Part shown: in pieces, positions 36,508 to 45,492 of the stretch
How the letters are laid out: each line of letters opens with the position of its first letter
How positions within the stretch are numbered: position 1 is the stretch's first letter
Origin: Sulfitobacter sp. BSw21498
GTDB lineage: Bacteria > Pseudomonadota > Alphaproteobacteria > Rhodobacterales > Rhodobacteraceae
Assembly: GCF_006064855.1 (NCBI RefSeq)
Contig: NZ_CP040753.1
Span: forward strand, 1,860,001 to 1,924,000
Length of the DNA: 64,000 nucleotides
Direction: 5' to 3'
Translations under genes and position numbers: made by a program
Notes under the pieces: model-generated
The model's database searches: none
What the model saw: only the letters and a program-made list of their open reading frames with translations
Told to the model about the DNA's origin: nothing

Positions 36508-37809
36508 TCAGTCGTTCAATTTGCGCAACCGCGCGGTAACCGACAATCCGTGTGCCTCGAGGCTTTCGGATCGCGCCAGTCGTTCTGCCGACGGGCCAAT
36601 GGCGCGCAACGCATCCGGTGTCATCCGCGCCAAAGTCGTCCGCTTCATGAAATCCAGCACGGACAGCCCGCTGGAAAACCGTGCAGAGCGTGCCGTGGGC
36701 AGCACATGGTTCGGCCCGCCAACGTAATCGCCAATCGCTTCTGGCGTCCACTGCCCAAGGAAGATTGCGCCCGCATGGGTGATTTTCGCGCTCAGCGCAT
36801 CCACATCCGCGACGCAAAGTTCAAGGTGCTCAGGCGCGATACGGTTGCTCAGCTTTGCTGCCGTCGCCACATCCGGCACGGTGATAATCGCCCCGTTCTC
36901 GCGCCAGCTGGTGCCCGCAATCGCGCGCCGTTCCAGCGTTTCCAGTCGGGCATCTACGGCATCCGATACAGCACGGCCAAAAGCGGGGTCTGTGGTGATC
37001 AGGATCGACTGGGCGCTTTCATCGTGCTCGGCCTGGCTGAGCAGATCAAGTGCGATCCAATCGGCGTCATTATCCCCATCCGCGATCACAAGAATTTCTG
37101 ACGGCCCCGCGATCATATCGATGCCAACCTTGCCGAACACCCGCCGTTTCGCGGCAGCAACATAGGCGTTGCCGGGGCCGGTGATCTTGTCGACGGGCGG
37201 GATCGTGTCGGTCCCATAGGCCAGCGCGGCCACCGCCTGCGCCCCGCCGATGCGGTAGATTTCATCGACGCCCGCCAGCCGTGCGGCCAACAGCACCAGC
37301 GGGTTCAAAACCCCATCCGGCGTGGGCACAACCATCGCAAGCCGTTCGACGCCCGCAACCTTGGCAGGGATCGCATTCATCAAAACAGAGGACGGATAGC
37401 TCGCCAGACCGCCCGGCACATAAAGCCCTGCGGCAGAAACCGCGCTCCACCGCCAGCCGAGCGTTGCACCCGTGTCGTCTTGCCATTCGGCATCCTCGGG
37501 CAATTGGCGCGCGTGGTAGGCGCGGATACGCGCGGCGGCAAGCTCAAGCGCGGCGCGGTCCTCGGTCGATACTTCGGCGACGGCTGCGTCAACTTCGGCT
37601 ACCGTGATGCGCAGGGTCTCGGGCGTCAGGGCGATACGGTCGAATTTCTTGGTCAGTGCGATCACAGCGACATCACCCGACGCGCGAACCTGCGAGATAA
37701 TGTCGGCGACCGTGTCGTCCACATCGGGACTGTCTTCGCGTTTGGCCGACAGCAGTGCTGTAAACGCCTGTTCAAAATCGGGCTGATCAAAGTCAAGGAA
37801 TTGGGGCAT
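36508..37809 (-). CDS. hisD: Histidinol dehydrogenase
   Basis: A 433-residue zinc enzyme that oxidises L-histidinol to L-histidine in two NAD-dependent steps. Recognisable are ITGPGNAYVAAAKRRVFG, the IDMIAGPSEILVIADG segment, the metal/catalytic region LLSQAEHDESAQ, and RIAPEHLELCV with the catalytic Glu/His pair. The end region GPNHVLPTARSARFSSGLS is also intact. The protein is full length. It sits in the murA-DUF2948-hisD-UPF0262 order. Confidence 0.97.
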   Translation of the reverse strand: MPQFLDFDQPDFEQAFTALLSAKREDSPDVDDTVADIISQVRASGDVAVIALTKKFDRIALTPETLRITVAEVDAAVAEVSTEDRAALELAAARIRAYHARQLPEDAEWQDDTGATLGWRWSAVSAAGLYVPGGLASYPSSVLMNAIPAKVAGVERLAMVVPTPDGVLNPLVLLAARLAGVDEIYRIGGAQAVAALAYGTDTIPPVDKITGPGNAYVAAAKRRVFGKVGIDMIAGPSEILVIADGDNDADWIALDLLSQAEHDESAQSILITTDPAFGRAVSDAVDARLETLERRAIAGTSWRENGAIITVPDVATAAKLSNRIAPEHLELCVADVDALSAKITHAGAIFLGQWTPEAIGDYVGGPNHVLPTARSARFSSGLSVLDFMKRTTLARMTPDALRAIGPSAERLARSESLEAHGLSVTARLRKLND

Positions 37810-37890
37810 CGGATGTCCTTTGCGCGGCGCAATGGGCTTTGAAGAATCGTCGCACAGTCAGGCTGCGCGACGAGGGACAAGAAAGAACGC

Positions 37891-38361
37891 TTAGGCCGGA
37901 TGTTCCGGAAGCTTGCGTGACGGGGCCGCATAGGGGCGCGTCACATCTTTCAACGTCACATCCAGCGCTTCGACGGTCAGACGAATCACGCCATCCCCTG
38001 CAAGGGTCAGCAGCACGTCACCCGATGGCGCGTCGGTTTCGGTGAATTCGATCTGCAACAGCGACAGGATGGTATCCGCATCGCCCTTGTTCACGCCCTG
38101 GCTTGAGACGCGCTGCACGTTGCTGAACATCAAAATGGTTTGCACCCGCTCAGGGACGTGACGCGACTTGCCGGCGTCCTCCCAGCGAACGCGGTTCAGC
38201 AGCAAGGCAAAGCGCCCTTCCTTTTGCAGCCAACGCATTTCCGACCCCGGAAACACAGCATCCTGCGCCAGCGACGAGATCACCTTGAGGTCTTCGACGT
38301 CCAACGCGCCGAGGTTCAGCGGGGCTTCGCGCCCGTCTTCGAAACGTGCATCTTCGGTCAT
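37891..38361 (-). CDS. DUF2948 family protein
   Basis: A 156-residue protein of the alphaproteobacterial DUF2948 family: [52 protein letters not shown] and [20 protein letters not shown] are characteristic. Function unknown. Its start overlaps the murA stop by 4 bases, and hisD follows, as in many relatives. Confidence 0.92.
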   Translation of the reverse strand: MTEDARFEDGREAPLNLGALDVEDLKVISSLAQDAVFPGSEMRWLQKEGRFALLLNRVRWEDAGKSRHVPERVQTILMFSNVQRVSSQGVNKGDADTILSLLQIEFTETDAPSGDVLLTLAGDGVIRLTVEALDVTLKDVTRPYAAPSRKLPEHPA

Positions 38362-39626
38362 TCTTTGATCCGTTCAATATTTGCGCCCACGCCGCGCAGT
38401 TTTGCCACCACATGTTCGTACCCGCGATCCAGATGATAAACGCGGCTGACGCGTGTTTCACCTTCGGCGGCCATACCGGCAAGGATCAACGAGATCGACG
38501 CCCGCAAATCGGTCGCCATCACCGGCGCACCTTTCAACTTTTTGACGCCATGAACAGTCGCGGTGCCACCATGGACTTCAATATTTGCCCCCATGCGGAT
38601 CAGCTCCGGCGCGTGCATAAAGCGGTTCTCAAAGATTTTCTCTTCCAGCACCGAAGTGCCGTCCGCCGTACAGAGCAGCGCCATCATCTGCGCCTGCAGG
38701 TCGGTTGGAAAGCCCGGGAAAGGTTCGGTCGTCACATCAACTGCGCTGATTACACCATTGCGCCGCGCGACCTTGAGTCCCTTGTCGGTCTCGGTCACAT
38801 CGATCCCTGCGGCATCCAGCTTTTCACAAAAGGCCGATAGCAGGTTGATGCGCCCGCCAAGCAGTTCGACTTCGCCGCCGCACATCGCGGGGGCAAGCAT
38901 ATAGGTGCCCAGTTCGATCCGGTCGGTCACAACCCGGTGGGTGGCACCATGCAGACGGTCCACGCCCTGAATCTCGATCCGGCTGGTGCCGTCGCCGTCA
39001 ATCTGTGCGCCCATAGCGCGCAGGCAGTCGGCAAGGTCCACGATCTCGGGCTCGCGGGCGGCGTTGTTGATCACCGTCGTCCCCTTGGCCAACGTCGCAG
39101 CCATCATGATGTTTTCTGTGGCCCCGACAGAGGCAAACGGAAAGTCGATAACCGCACCTTTCAAGGCCCCGCCTTGCGCCTTGGCATGCAGATACCCGTC
39201 GCGCAGGTCGATTTCAGCGCCCATCAGCGCAAGACCATCAGTGTGAATGTCCATCGGACGCGCACCGATCGCGCACCCCCCGGGCAATGACACCTGCGCG
39301 TGCCCTTCGCGGGCCAACAGCGGGCCAAGCACAAGGTTCGACGCCCGCATCTTGCGCACGATGTCATATTCGGCGCGTGTGTTGATCTCTCCGTGGCATG
39401 ACATCGCCAGAACCTGACCGTCCTGCATCGACGTCACCTCTGCGCCCAGGGACCGCAGCAATTCGGTCATCGTGCGAATATCGGACAGGCGCGGCGCGTT
39501 GGTCAGCGTCAGCGGCTCTTCGGACAGAAGGGTCGCGGGCATCAACGTCAGACAGGCGTTCTTGGCCCCCGCAATCGGAATTTGTCCGGACAGCTCACCG
39601 CCGCCTTTGACCACAATAGAATCCAT
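38358..39626 (-). CDS. murA: UDP-N-acetylglucosamine 1-carboxyvinyltransferase
   Basis: A 422-residue enzyme for the first committed step of peptidoglycan synthesis (enolpyruvyl transfer from PEP to UDP-GlcNAc). The N-terminal substrate pair Lys22-Asn23 is in [17 protein letters not shown]. The catalytic Cys118 is in [17 protein letters not shown], the residue alkylated by fosfomycin; Cys (not Asp) suggests intrinsic sensitivity. The product is full length. It overlaps the DUF2948 gene by 4 bases. Confidence 0.97.
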   Translation of the reverse strand: MDSIVVKGGGELSGQIPIAGAKNACLTLMPATLLSEEPLTLTNAPRLSDIRTMTELLRSLGAEVTSMQDGQVLAMSCHGEINTRAEYDIVRKMRASNLVLGPLLAREGHAQVSLPGGCAIGARPMDIHTDGLALMGAEIDLRDGYLHAKAQGGALKGAVIDFPFASVGATENIMMAATLAKGTTVINNAAREPEIVDLADCLRAMGAQIDGDGTSRIEIQGVDRLHGATHRVVTDRIELGTYMLAPAMCGGEVELLGGRINLLSAFCEKLDAAGIDVTETDKGLKVARRNGVISAVDVTTEPFPGFPTDLQAQMMALLCTADGTSVLEEKIFENRFMHAPELIRMGANIEVHGGTATVHGVKKLKGAPVMATDLRASISLILAGMAAEGETRVSRVYHLDRGYEHVVAKLRGVGANIERIKE

Positions 39627-39629
39627 CCT

Positions 39630-39830
39630 TCAGCCTTCCTTGCTTTGGCCGGTCGGGCCGTTATCTGTCTGCGTGCTATCATTCTGCGCGTCGTCGCTTT
39701 GGGTTTTGTCGTTGCGCGCACGCGCTTGTGCCTTGCGTCGGCCCATATTGGCTTTCAGCGCGGCCTTTAGCCTGTCTTCCCGCAATTCATTGGGTTTTGG
39801 CGGCTTTTGAGGGGCGGTATCCTTTGACAT
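39630..39830 (-). CDS. Small charged protein upstream of murA
   Basis: A 66-residue very hydrophilic protein (MSKDTAPQKPPKPNELREDR, then LKAALKANMGRRKAQARARN and a Gln/Asp/Thr-rich tail). It lies 3 bases before murA on the same strand. Similar short RADRLKAALKANL...RKAQARAR proteins precede murA in other Rhodobacteraceae, to my memory. No domain is recognised; the basic middle could be a helix that binds RNA or ribosomes, but this is speculative. Confidence 0.7.
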   Translation of the reverse strand: MSKDTAPQKPPKPNELREDRLKAALKANMGRRKAQARARNDKTQSDDAQNDSTQTDNGPTGQSKEG

Positions 39831-39914
39831 GTCGATTGTCTAGCGTAGCGAACCGATATGGTCCAGATTACGCTTGCACCATATTGCGAATGGGGCTAAT
39901 CACCCGCCCACAGT

Positions 39915-39989
39915 GCTGGAGTAGCTCAGTGGTAGAGCGCGTCATTGGTAATGACGAGGTCGGGAGTTCAATCCTCCCCTTCAGCACCA
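39915..39989 (+). tRNA. tRNA-Thr (anticodon GGT)
   Basis: A 75-base tRNA with encoded CCA. The acceptor stem is GCTGGAG/CTTCAGC with one G-T pair. The D arm is GCTC...GAGC, the anticodon stem is CGTCA/TGACG with loop TTGGTAA (anticodon GGT, reading ACC/ACU), and the T arm is GGGAG TTCAATC CTCCC. All parts pair properly. Confidence 0.96.
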
Positions 39990-40029
39990 GATCCCCCTGA
40001 ATGATCATATCTTATTGCCTTTGCCTCTG

Positions 40030-40048
40030 CTCAGCTTTCGCAGCTGAG
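40030..40048 (+). terminator. Hairpin downstream of tRNA-Thr
   Basis: CTCAGCT and AGCTGAG form a perfect 7 bp stem with a TTCGC loop, 40 bases after the tRNA. The T-run is very short, so termination strength is uncertain. Confidence 0.45.
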
Positions 40049-40123
40049 TTGCCCATCTGATCGGCGTTCCGCTGACCGGCTACTGATCCATGCCGTGCAC
40101 ACTCTCGCGAATCGCCGCTGGAA

Positions 40124-40156
40124 TAAAAAAACCCCGACCACTTGCGCAGACGGGGT
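40124..40156 (-). terminator. Rho-independent terminator of the coiled-coil membrane protein gene
   Basis: Read on the minus strand, ACCCCG pairs with CGGGGT and is followed by a run of seven T. It lies about 20-55 bases after the stop at 40179. Confidence 0.8.
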
Positions 40157-40178
40157 CTCAATTTCCACGTTATGCGGA

Positions 40179-41177
40179 TTAACCGCGGTATGTCAGACCG
40201 GCAAACAAGCGGCCTTGGTCGCGGTGACGGCCACCGTGGACAGACCCTGCAACCGATGCGACACCGGCGATCAACGACGCAGCAGCCAGAACGAAGGCTG
40301 CCAGAATGGCCGCGTTACGGGCCGCCTGAGCTGCATCGATTGCAGCTTCTTTCGCCGCTTCAGCAGCTTGCTCGGCTTCGGCCTTGGCTGCGGCGATTGC
40401 CTCTTCGGCCTTCTGGCGCGCTTCCTGCGCTTCGGTCACGACCGTATCGACACGTTTCTTCGCCTGTGCTTGTGTCAGATCGGTACGTGCAGCGACGGCA
40501 CCGGCAAGATAGGTCCGATCCTCTTCGCTCACTTCACCCGTGCGGTAGACATTTGCCATGATGCTGGCTGTCTGCTGTGCCAGCTCTTCTGGATCAGCGG
40601 TGGTCGGGTTAACCTGATTTGGACGCAAAAGCTGGTTCGACAGATAGTCGGTCGGATCATTCTTTGCCTCGTCCGGAATCGCCGCACCAGCAGCATCAGC
40701 CAGACCGGCTGCAGCACCGCCCACGGCAGAGCCCGCAGCTTCCACAACAGTACCGGCTGCTTTGCCTGCACCAGCAGCAACATTGCCTGCGGTGTTGGCG
40801 GCAAATGTAAAGGCAGTGGACAGCATAACGGCAGTGATAACCGACCCGAGGCCCCAAACAACCAGACCATTGATGCCGTCACGTGCAGTCACTTCGTCTT
40901 CCGTCGCGCTTTCAACACGGCGGCGCATACGGCCAGCGATATAGCCCCCTGCTAGGTAAGACGCGATCAGCGTGATCACCAGCCACAGCGCCGTCAGCAC
41001 CAGTTCAAGTGTGGAAGAATTGTCTGTCCCGTCCAGCGTGATCGACGACAGGCCAAGCGCCGCGCCAAAGCTGGTCAGCAACAGGCCAATGGCCACAGCG
41101 ACAACGGTACCTGCGAAAATTGCAGGCCAGTCGACATATGATCCGTCGGGTGTTTTGTCAGTAAGTGTCGTATTCAT
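40179..41177 (-). CDS. Ala-rich coiled-coil membrane protein of unknown function
   Basis: A 332-residue protein. Two or three N-terminal helices are visible (about 18-40, IFAGTVVAVAIGLLLTSFGA; 59-80; 104-128, GLVVWGLGSVITAVMLSTAF). Then come a Gly/Ala segment (VAAGAGKAAGTVVEAAGSAV), a soluble part with DPTDYLSNQLLRPNQ, a long Ala/Glu/Lys coiled coil (AKAEAEQAAEAAKEAAIDAA) and a last hydrophobic helix near residues 290-310. The repeats resemble LEA-like/YtxH-like amphipathic stretches, but I cannot name a family. GGGGAGGCAATTAC precedes the ATG. A 24-residue membrane peptide gene is 23 bases upstream on the same strand. Confidence 0.8.
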   Translation of the reverse strand: MNTTLTDKTPDGSYVDWPAIFAGTVVAVAIGLLLTSFGAALGLSSITLDGTDNSSTLELVLTALWLVITLIASYLAGGYIAGRMRRRVESATEDEVTARDGINGLVVWGLGSVITAVMLSTAFTFAANTAGNVAAGAGKAAGTVVEAAGSAVGGAAAGLADAAGAAIPDEAKNDPTDYLSNQLLRPNQVNPTTADPEELAQQTASIMANVYRTGEVSEEDRTYLAGAVAARTDLTQAQAKKRVDTVVTEAQEARQKAEEAIAAAKAEAEQAAEAAKEAAIDAAQAARNAAILAAFVLAAASLIAGVASVAGSVHGGRHRDQGRLFAGLTYRG

Positions 41178-41200
41178 GTAATTGCCTCCCCGGCATTGAA

Positions 41201-41275
41201 TTACGCTAGGCCGATGAGCGAAAGAACCGCCATGACAACAACCACAAGACCTACGAGATAAATGATACCGCCCAT
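41201..41275 (-). CDS. 24-residue hydrophobic membrane microprotein
   Basis: ATG at 41275, TAA at 41203-41201. The product starts MGGIIYLVGLVVVVMAVLSL and ends IGLA, a single transmembrane helix with almost no soluble part. AGAGGA stands about 9 bases before the ATG, a good ribosome-binding site. It is followed after 23 bases by the coiled-coil membrane protein gene. Very similar tiny MGGIIYLVGLIVVV-like proteins occur in related bacteria, as far as I recall. Its small size kept it below common gene-calling limits. Confidence 0.7.
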   Translation of the reverse strand: MGGIIYLVGLVVVVMAVLSLIGLA

Positions 41276-41404
41276 TAGAAATAATCCTCTGTTAGCGCCC
41301 GCGCGACATACGCAGGCTTCAGAGGGGGAACGTCATGGAACCGGCAAAGTTCCGCCAGTTGCTCAAATATTCGACGTGTCCCATGACACAGGGGGAATAC
41401 CCGC

Positions 41405-42088
<684 letters not shown>

Positions 42089-42142
42089 TCATTCCCCAAC
42101 AATACATTTCTTCGCCTATCCCGCTGTCCACGCGGGGCAAGC

Positions 42143-42305
42143 TGTACTGTCTGGCCGGTCTTCTGACTTAGGGTCGTCTGGTCTGCACGCCTTCCCGGAT
42201 ATCTCCAGTGGCCTAGGCGCAAACCATCCCCATTACAGCGTTGGGCACGTGCAGGACTTTCACCCGCTTCCCGATTCTTCCGCCACGCGGACACCAGACC
42301 GTCCT
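42143..42305 (-). promoter_or_regulatory. Cobalamin (AdoCbl) riboswitch controlling bluB
   Basis: Read on the minus strand, the conserved core elements occur in order: GGGAAGCGGGTGAAAGTCC, then the B12-box-like GCCCAACGCTGTAATGGGG region, GGGAAGGCGTGCAGACC, and AGTCAGAAGACCGGCCAGA near the 3' side. It ends about 60 bases before the bluB start codon. Cobalamin would repress bluB translation or transcription. Exact P1 ends were not folded. Confidence 0.92.
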
Positions 42306-42348
42306 ATTGGGCCACGGCTATCCGCCCGGAACAAGCCCTATCGCGGGA

Positions 42349-43080
42349 TCAACTGCGTTTGGTCGCGAAAATCTTTCTCATGACGGCGTCAAACTCGTTC
42401 CATGAAATGACCGCCTTATTGCCGGCATAGCCGTGATAATAGGACCGCCCGCTAGCAGTGGGAAACCCGGCCCAGATACGCGCAAGGTTTTCCATAAAGC
42501 GGTGGCGGCTGATCTCGCCCTTCTTGAAGGACACGAACCCTGCATCAGCCAAGAGAATATCCGCCAGCCCGTCCTGCAGCTTTGGCGTAAAGCGGTCGTT
42601 TTTGCTGAGCCCTGCCTGACGCACAAGGCTGCGCAAGGTGGCAGGTATGAACTGATACCGCCCAATGGCGTGTTGCTGTCCGGGTGTGCGGTCGATCCAG
42701 CGATAGATTTCGCCGATGGTCATCTGTGTCGGGCGCTGCGGCGGCAGGCGCTTGGCCCCGTACTGCACGGCGTCGTACCCTTTGGGGCCGGCCTCGGCCC
42801 AAGCAATGAGGCTTTTGAGGTCAGCCGCAGTGCTGACACCGCTGAACGCCTGAAAGGAACGGCTGCGGCTGCTGATGGTGGGGGTACGAGCCTGCGCTTT
42901 GGGCTGGACCTTGTGGCGCAGTTTGATCTGCCCCTGTCCCGCGGATTGCATGGCGTTAAACGAAATATCGCTTTGCATGGCCGACCGGGCCCCCGAGAGG
43001 CTGAAACTATCAGCGCTGGCAGCGGTGGCGGCCATCAGTGCGGCCGTGGCAAGAATTGGCAGTGTGTGTGTAACTTTCAT
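42349..43080 (-). CDS. Secreted lambda-lysozyme-like peptidoglycan hydrolase (GH104-like)
   Basis: A 243-residue protein. The start at 43080 has GGGGGAT upstream and gives a signal peptide (MKVTHTLPILATAALMAATA, cleavage near ASA). After a Gln/Arg-rich linker, the C-terminal 160 residues read like phage-lambda endolysin: IAWAEAGPKGYDAVQYGAKR (acid in WAEAG at the catalytic position), AIGRYQFIPATLRSLV, FTPKLQDGLADILL and LARIWAGFPTASGRS. Lambda gpR is a lytic transglycosylase, so a periplasmic wall-remodelling enzyme is inferred. There is no prophage context. It lies upstream of the cobalamin riboswitch, on the same strand as bluB. Confidence 0.78.
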   Translation of the reverse strand: MKVTHTLPILATAALMAATAASADSFSLSGARSAMQSDISFNAMQSAGQGQIKLRHKVQPKAQARTPTISSRSRSFQAFSGVSTAADLKSLIAWAEAGPKGYDAVQYGAKRLPPQRPTQMTIGEIYRWIDRTPGQQHAIGRYQFIPATLRSLVRQAGLSKNDRFTPKLQDGLADILLADAGFVSFKKGEISRHRFMENLARIWAGFPTASGRSYYHGYAGNKAVISWNEFDAVMRKIFATKRS

Positions 43081-43477
43081 GTCATCCCCCATGATGAAAA
43101 ATTGTCATGGACCTATCGTGACCGCTGACGGCTGCGCTTTCATTTGCGCAAGCAGGTGGGTCGGGGGCATCGACGGATAGGGGGCGGTATCTTTTGGGAT
43201 AGAGGGCTATCCCGCCGTGCGGTTGCCCCCTTCGTTCAGACGGGATTTGGCGGCGCGACACGTCAGACCGCCCGCCGCGAACGTCTGGCACCCAAACAGG
43301 GGATTCGCGGTAAATCGGGGTAAAAACGTATACCCCATGACCCCCTTCCGAGCCGTCAAGCCTGCTTTCAGAACCTAAGCCATGATATTCACTTGCTTAA
43401 TCCGACCCGCAACGGTGGCTGTTTTGTCGGAGTTGCGCTATGTTCGGTCGCATATACTTTAGAATGGAGTGCATCTC
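43081..43477. other. Divergent non-coding region upstream of the BCCT gene
   Basis: A 397-base gap between the hydrolase gene and the BCCT gene. GGGATAG-AGGG-CTATCCC (43196-43213) is a perfect 7 bp inverted repeat, a possible operator or hairpin. TATACT at 43453-43458 is a fair -10 element for the BCCT gene, but no good -35 stands at the right distance. No credible gene was found. Confidence 0.5.
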
Positions 43478-45121
43478 ATGACGGATGAAACGTCGCCGGG
43501 TATCCCGACACCCGACGGGGCCGCTGCCGTAATCGATACCGATTACGAGATTGGCCAAGACAACAAAGAAGGCAGCGTCGGGCCCTTCGGCTTTGACATT
43601 CACAACCCGGTCTTTGCGATCTCGGGCGTGTTCATCATCGCCTTTGTTTTCTACACGCTCGCCTTGCCCGAACACTCGGGCGCATTGTTCACCTGGCTGT
43701 TTTCGTCAGTGACAAAGGGCTTTGACTGGTTCTTTATCTCTGCCGGCAACGTGTTTGTAATTTTCTGCCTGATGCTGATTGTCACGCCTTTGGGTCGTGT
43801 GCGTCTTGGCGGTGCGGATGCGATCCCCGACTATACCTACCTTGGGTGGTTCTCGATGCTATTCGCAGCGGGCATGGGCATCGGTCTGATGTTCTATGGT
43901 GTCTCCGAACCGCTGTCGCATTTCTCAAGCTCTATGGGCGGCACCGCTTTGGGCGAAGATGGGCTGCGCAGCGATTGGGCACCTTTGGGTGGAGCGGCAG
44001 GCGATCAGGTCGAAGCGACACGTCTGGGCATGGCGGCAACGATCTATCACTGGGGTCTGCATCCTTGGGCGATCTATGCCGTCGTGGGTCTGGCGCTGGC
44101 GTTGTTCAGCTATAACAAGGGTCTTCCCCTGACCATCCGCTCTGCGTTTTACCCGATCTTGGGCGAACGTGTTTGGGGCTGGCCGGGTCACCTGATCGAC
44201 ATCCTTGCGGTATTTGCCACGCTCTTTGGCTTGGCGACTTCGCTGGGTCTCGGTGCCACGCAAGCCAACGCGGGTCTGAACGAGCTCTTTGGCCTGCCAG
44301 TCGGCCCGACGGCTCAGGTTCTGTTGATTACCGGTATCACCGCGATTGCGACAGTATCTGTGCTGCGCGGCTTGGACGGCGGCGTCAAAATCCTGTCCGA
44401 GATCAACATGGGTCTGGCGTTCCTGCTGCTGGTGTTCGTGCTTCTGGTGGGGCCGACATGGGCGATCCTGTCGACCTTTGGGTCATCCCTGGTGGCATAT
44501 GCCGAATACCTGCCTGCCCTGTCCAACCCCGTTGGCCGTGAAGACGTGAACTTTATGCAAGGCTGGACATCGTTCTACTGGGCATGGTGGATCAGCTGGT
44601 CGCCTTTCGTGGGTATGTTTATCGCCCGCGTAAGCCGTGGCCGTTCCGTGCGTGAATTCCTCACCTGCGTCTTGCTAATCCCAAGCGTGGTCTGCGTTTT
44701 GTGGATGAGCGTCTTTGGTGGCATAGCGATCGACCAAGTGGTCAGCGACGGCTACACCGCCGCGCAAGATGCAGAGCTGCCGCGCCAGTTGTTCGCGATG
44801 CTTGATGCGCTGCCCCTCGCCGGGATCACATCGCTGATCGGCATTGTGCTGGTCATCGTGTTCTTTGTGACCTCGTCGGACTCCGGCTCGCTGGTGATCG
44901 ACACGATCACGGCAGGCGGCAAAGTCGATGCGCCCGTGCCACAGCGCGTGTTCTGGTGCATCTTCGAAGGTGCGGTCGCGATCGTGCTGCTGCTTTCGGC
45001 AGGCGGGCTCAAATCCTTGCAGTCGATGGTTATCTCGACCGGTTTGCCGTTCACCGTGGTTCTGCTGTTCTTGTGCTATGCCATCATTCGTGGCCTGCTC
45101 GACGAGATGAAGTCGCAGTAA
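43478..45121 (+). CDS. BCCT family (betaine/carnitine/choline-type) transporter
   Basis: A 547-residue secondary transporter with about 12 helices. Family hallmarks: the GMGIGLMFYGVSEPLSHF motif, LWSV-type cores, and the signature helix QGWTSFYWAWWISWSPFVGM followed by FIARVSRGRSVREFL. A Trp-rich substrate box is present (WAWWISW). The GMGIG motif is that of Na+-coupled betaine/DMSP-type carriers. The start at ATG 43478 is preceded by GGAG at 8 bases; a GTG three codons upstream is disfavoured. It would import a quaternary ammonium or dimethylsulfonio compound as osmolyte or nutrient. A terminator follows. Confidence 0.93.
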   Translation: MTDETSPGIPTPDGAAAVIDTDYEIGQDNKEGSVGPFGFDIHNPVFAISGVFIIAFVFYTLALPEHSGALFTWLFSSVTKGFDWFFISAGNVFVIFCLMLIVTPLGRVRLGGADAIPDYTYLGWFSMLFAAGMGIGLMFYGVSEPLSHFSSSMGGTALGEDGLRSDWAPLGGAAGDQVEATRLGMAATIYHWGLHPWAIYAVVGLALALFSYNKGLPLTIRSAFYPILGERVWGWPGHLIDILAVFATLFGLATSLGLGATQANAGLNELFGLPVGPTAQVLLITGITAIATVSVLRGLDGGVKILSEINMGLAFLLLVFVLLVGPTWAILSTFGSSLVAYAEYLPALSNPVGREDVNFMQGWTSFYWAWWISWSPFVGMFIARVSRGRSVREFLTCVLLIPSVVCVLWMSVFGGIAIDQVVSDGYTAAQDAELPRQLFAMLDALPLAGITSLIGIVLVIVFFVTSSDSGSLVIDTITAGGKVDAPVPQRVFWCIFEGAVAIVLLLSAGGLKSLQSMVISTGLPFTVVLLFLCYAIIRGLLDEMKSQ

Positions 45122-45164
45122 CACCTGAACCTGATGCGTTCATTATCTGAGCGCCGACAAGATC

Positions 45165-45202
45165 AATACCCCCCGTGGCCCTGCGCTGCGGGGGGTATTT
45201 TT
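45165..45202 (+). terminator. Rho-independent terminator of the BCCT gene
   Basis: AATACCCCCC and GGGGGGTATT form a 10 bp stem around a 15-base loop with a following TTTT. It starts 44 bases after the BCCT stop. Confidence 0.85.
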
Positions 45203-45250
45203 ATGCCCCGCCTCGGGGCAATATCACTGGCACTCCTCCACCCTCTATAT

Positions 45251-45275
45251 TCCGACTAAAACTGTCGGATTGACA
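45251..45275 (+). promoter_or_regulatory. Palindrome abutting a -35-like TTGACA, upstream of the hemP leader
   Basis: TCCGAC-TAAAACT-GTCGGA (45251-45269) is a perfect 6 bp inverted repeat with a 7-base centre, immediately followed by TTGACA (45270-45275). The -10 after 17 bases (CAGGTT) is poor. It is about 100 bases before the leader ORF. An iron- or heme-responsive repressor or activator site is inferred from the genes downstream; it does not match a Fur or RirA consensus that I can recall exactly. Confidence 0.45.
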
Positions 45276-45366
45276 TACCCTATTATTTCCATCAGGTTTA
45301 GCGCAACGTCTAGCCACCCCGCGCACGATCACGGGGACGCCCGACACATTTGATGTGAGGAGTCCC

Positions 45367-45492
45367 ATGATGATCCCAATTTCCAAAACGCATAGTGCCG
45401 TGATCCGACAGGTCTGCGCCAGCGGACCGCCTGATCTTGCGTGCCGCGTGCCGCACTCCCTATTCACGCCAACCGATAGAGCAGCCCTATGA
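45367..45492 (+). CDS. 41-codon leader ORF coupled to hemP
   Basis: ATG at 45367 with GAGGAG 4 bases upstream, a strong ribosome-binding site. It encodes a 41-residue peptide that starts MMIPISKTHSAVIRQVCASG and ends FTPTDRAAL. The TGA (45490-45492) overlaps the ATG of hemP (45489) as ATGA. HemP itself has only a weak ribosome-binding site, so re-initiation after the leader is likely. The peptide has two Cys and no hydrophobic segment and is not recognised. It may act by being translated rather than as a product. Could be a chance ORF, but the strong start signal argues against it. Confidence 0.5.
   Translation: MMIPISKTHSAVIRQVCASGPPDLACRVPHSLFTPTDRAAL

Noticed and set aside
39915..39989. 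tRNA-Thr as an attachment site for an integrated element
   Set aside because: No integrase gene, no repeat of the tRNA 3' end nearby and no change in gene type on either side.
42349..43080. Phage lysis gene as sign of a prophage
   Set aside because: The enzyme has a host-type signal peptide, and no holin, structural, integrase or att-like genes are around it.
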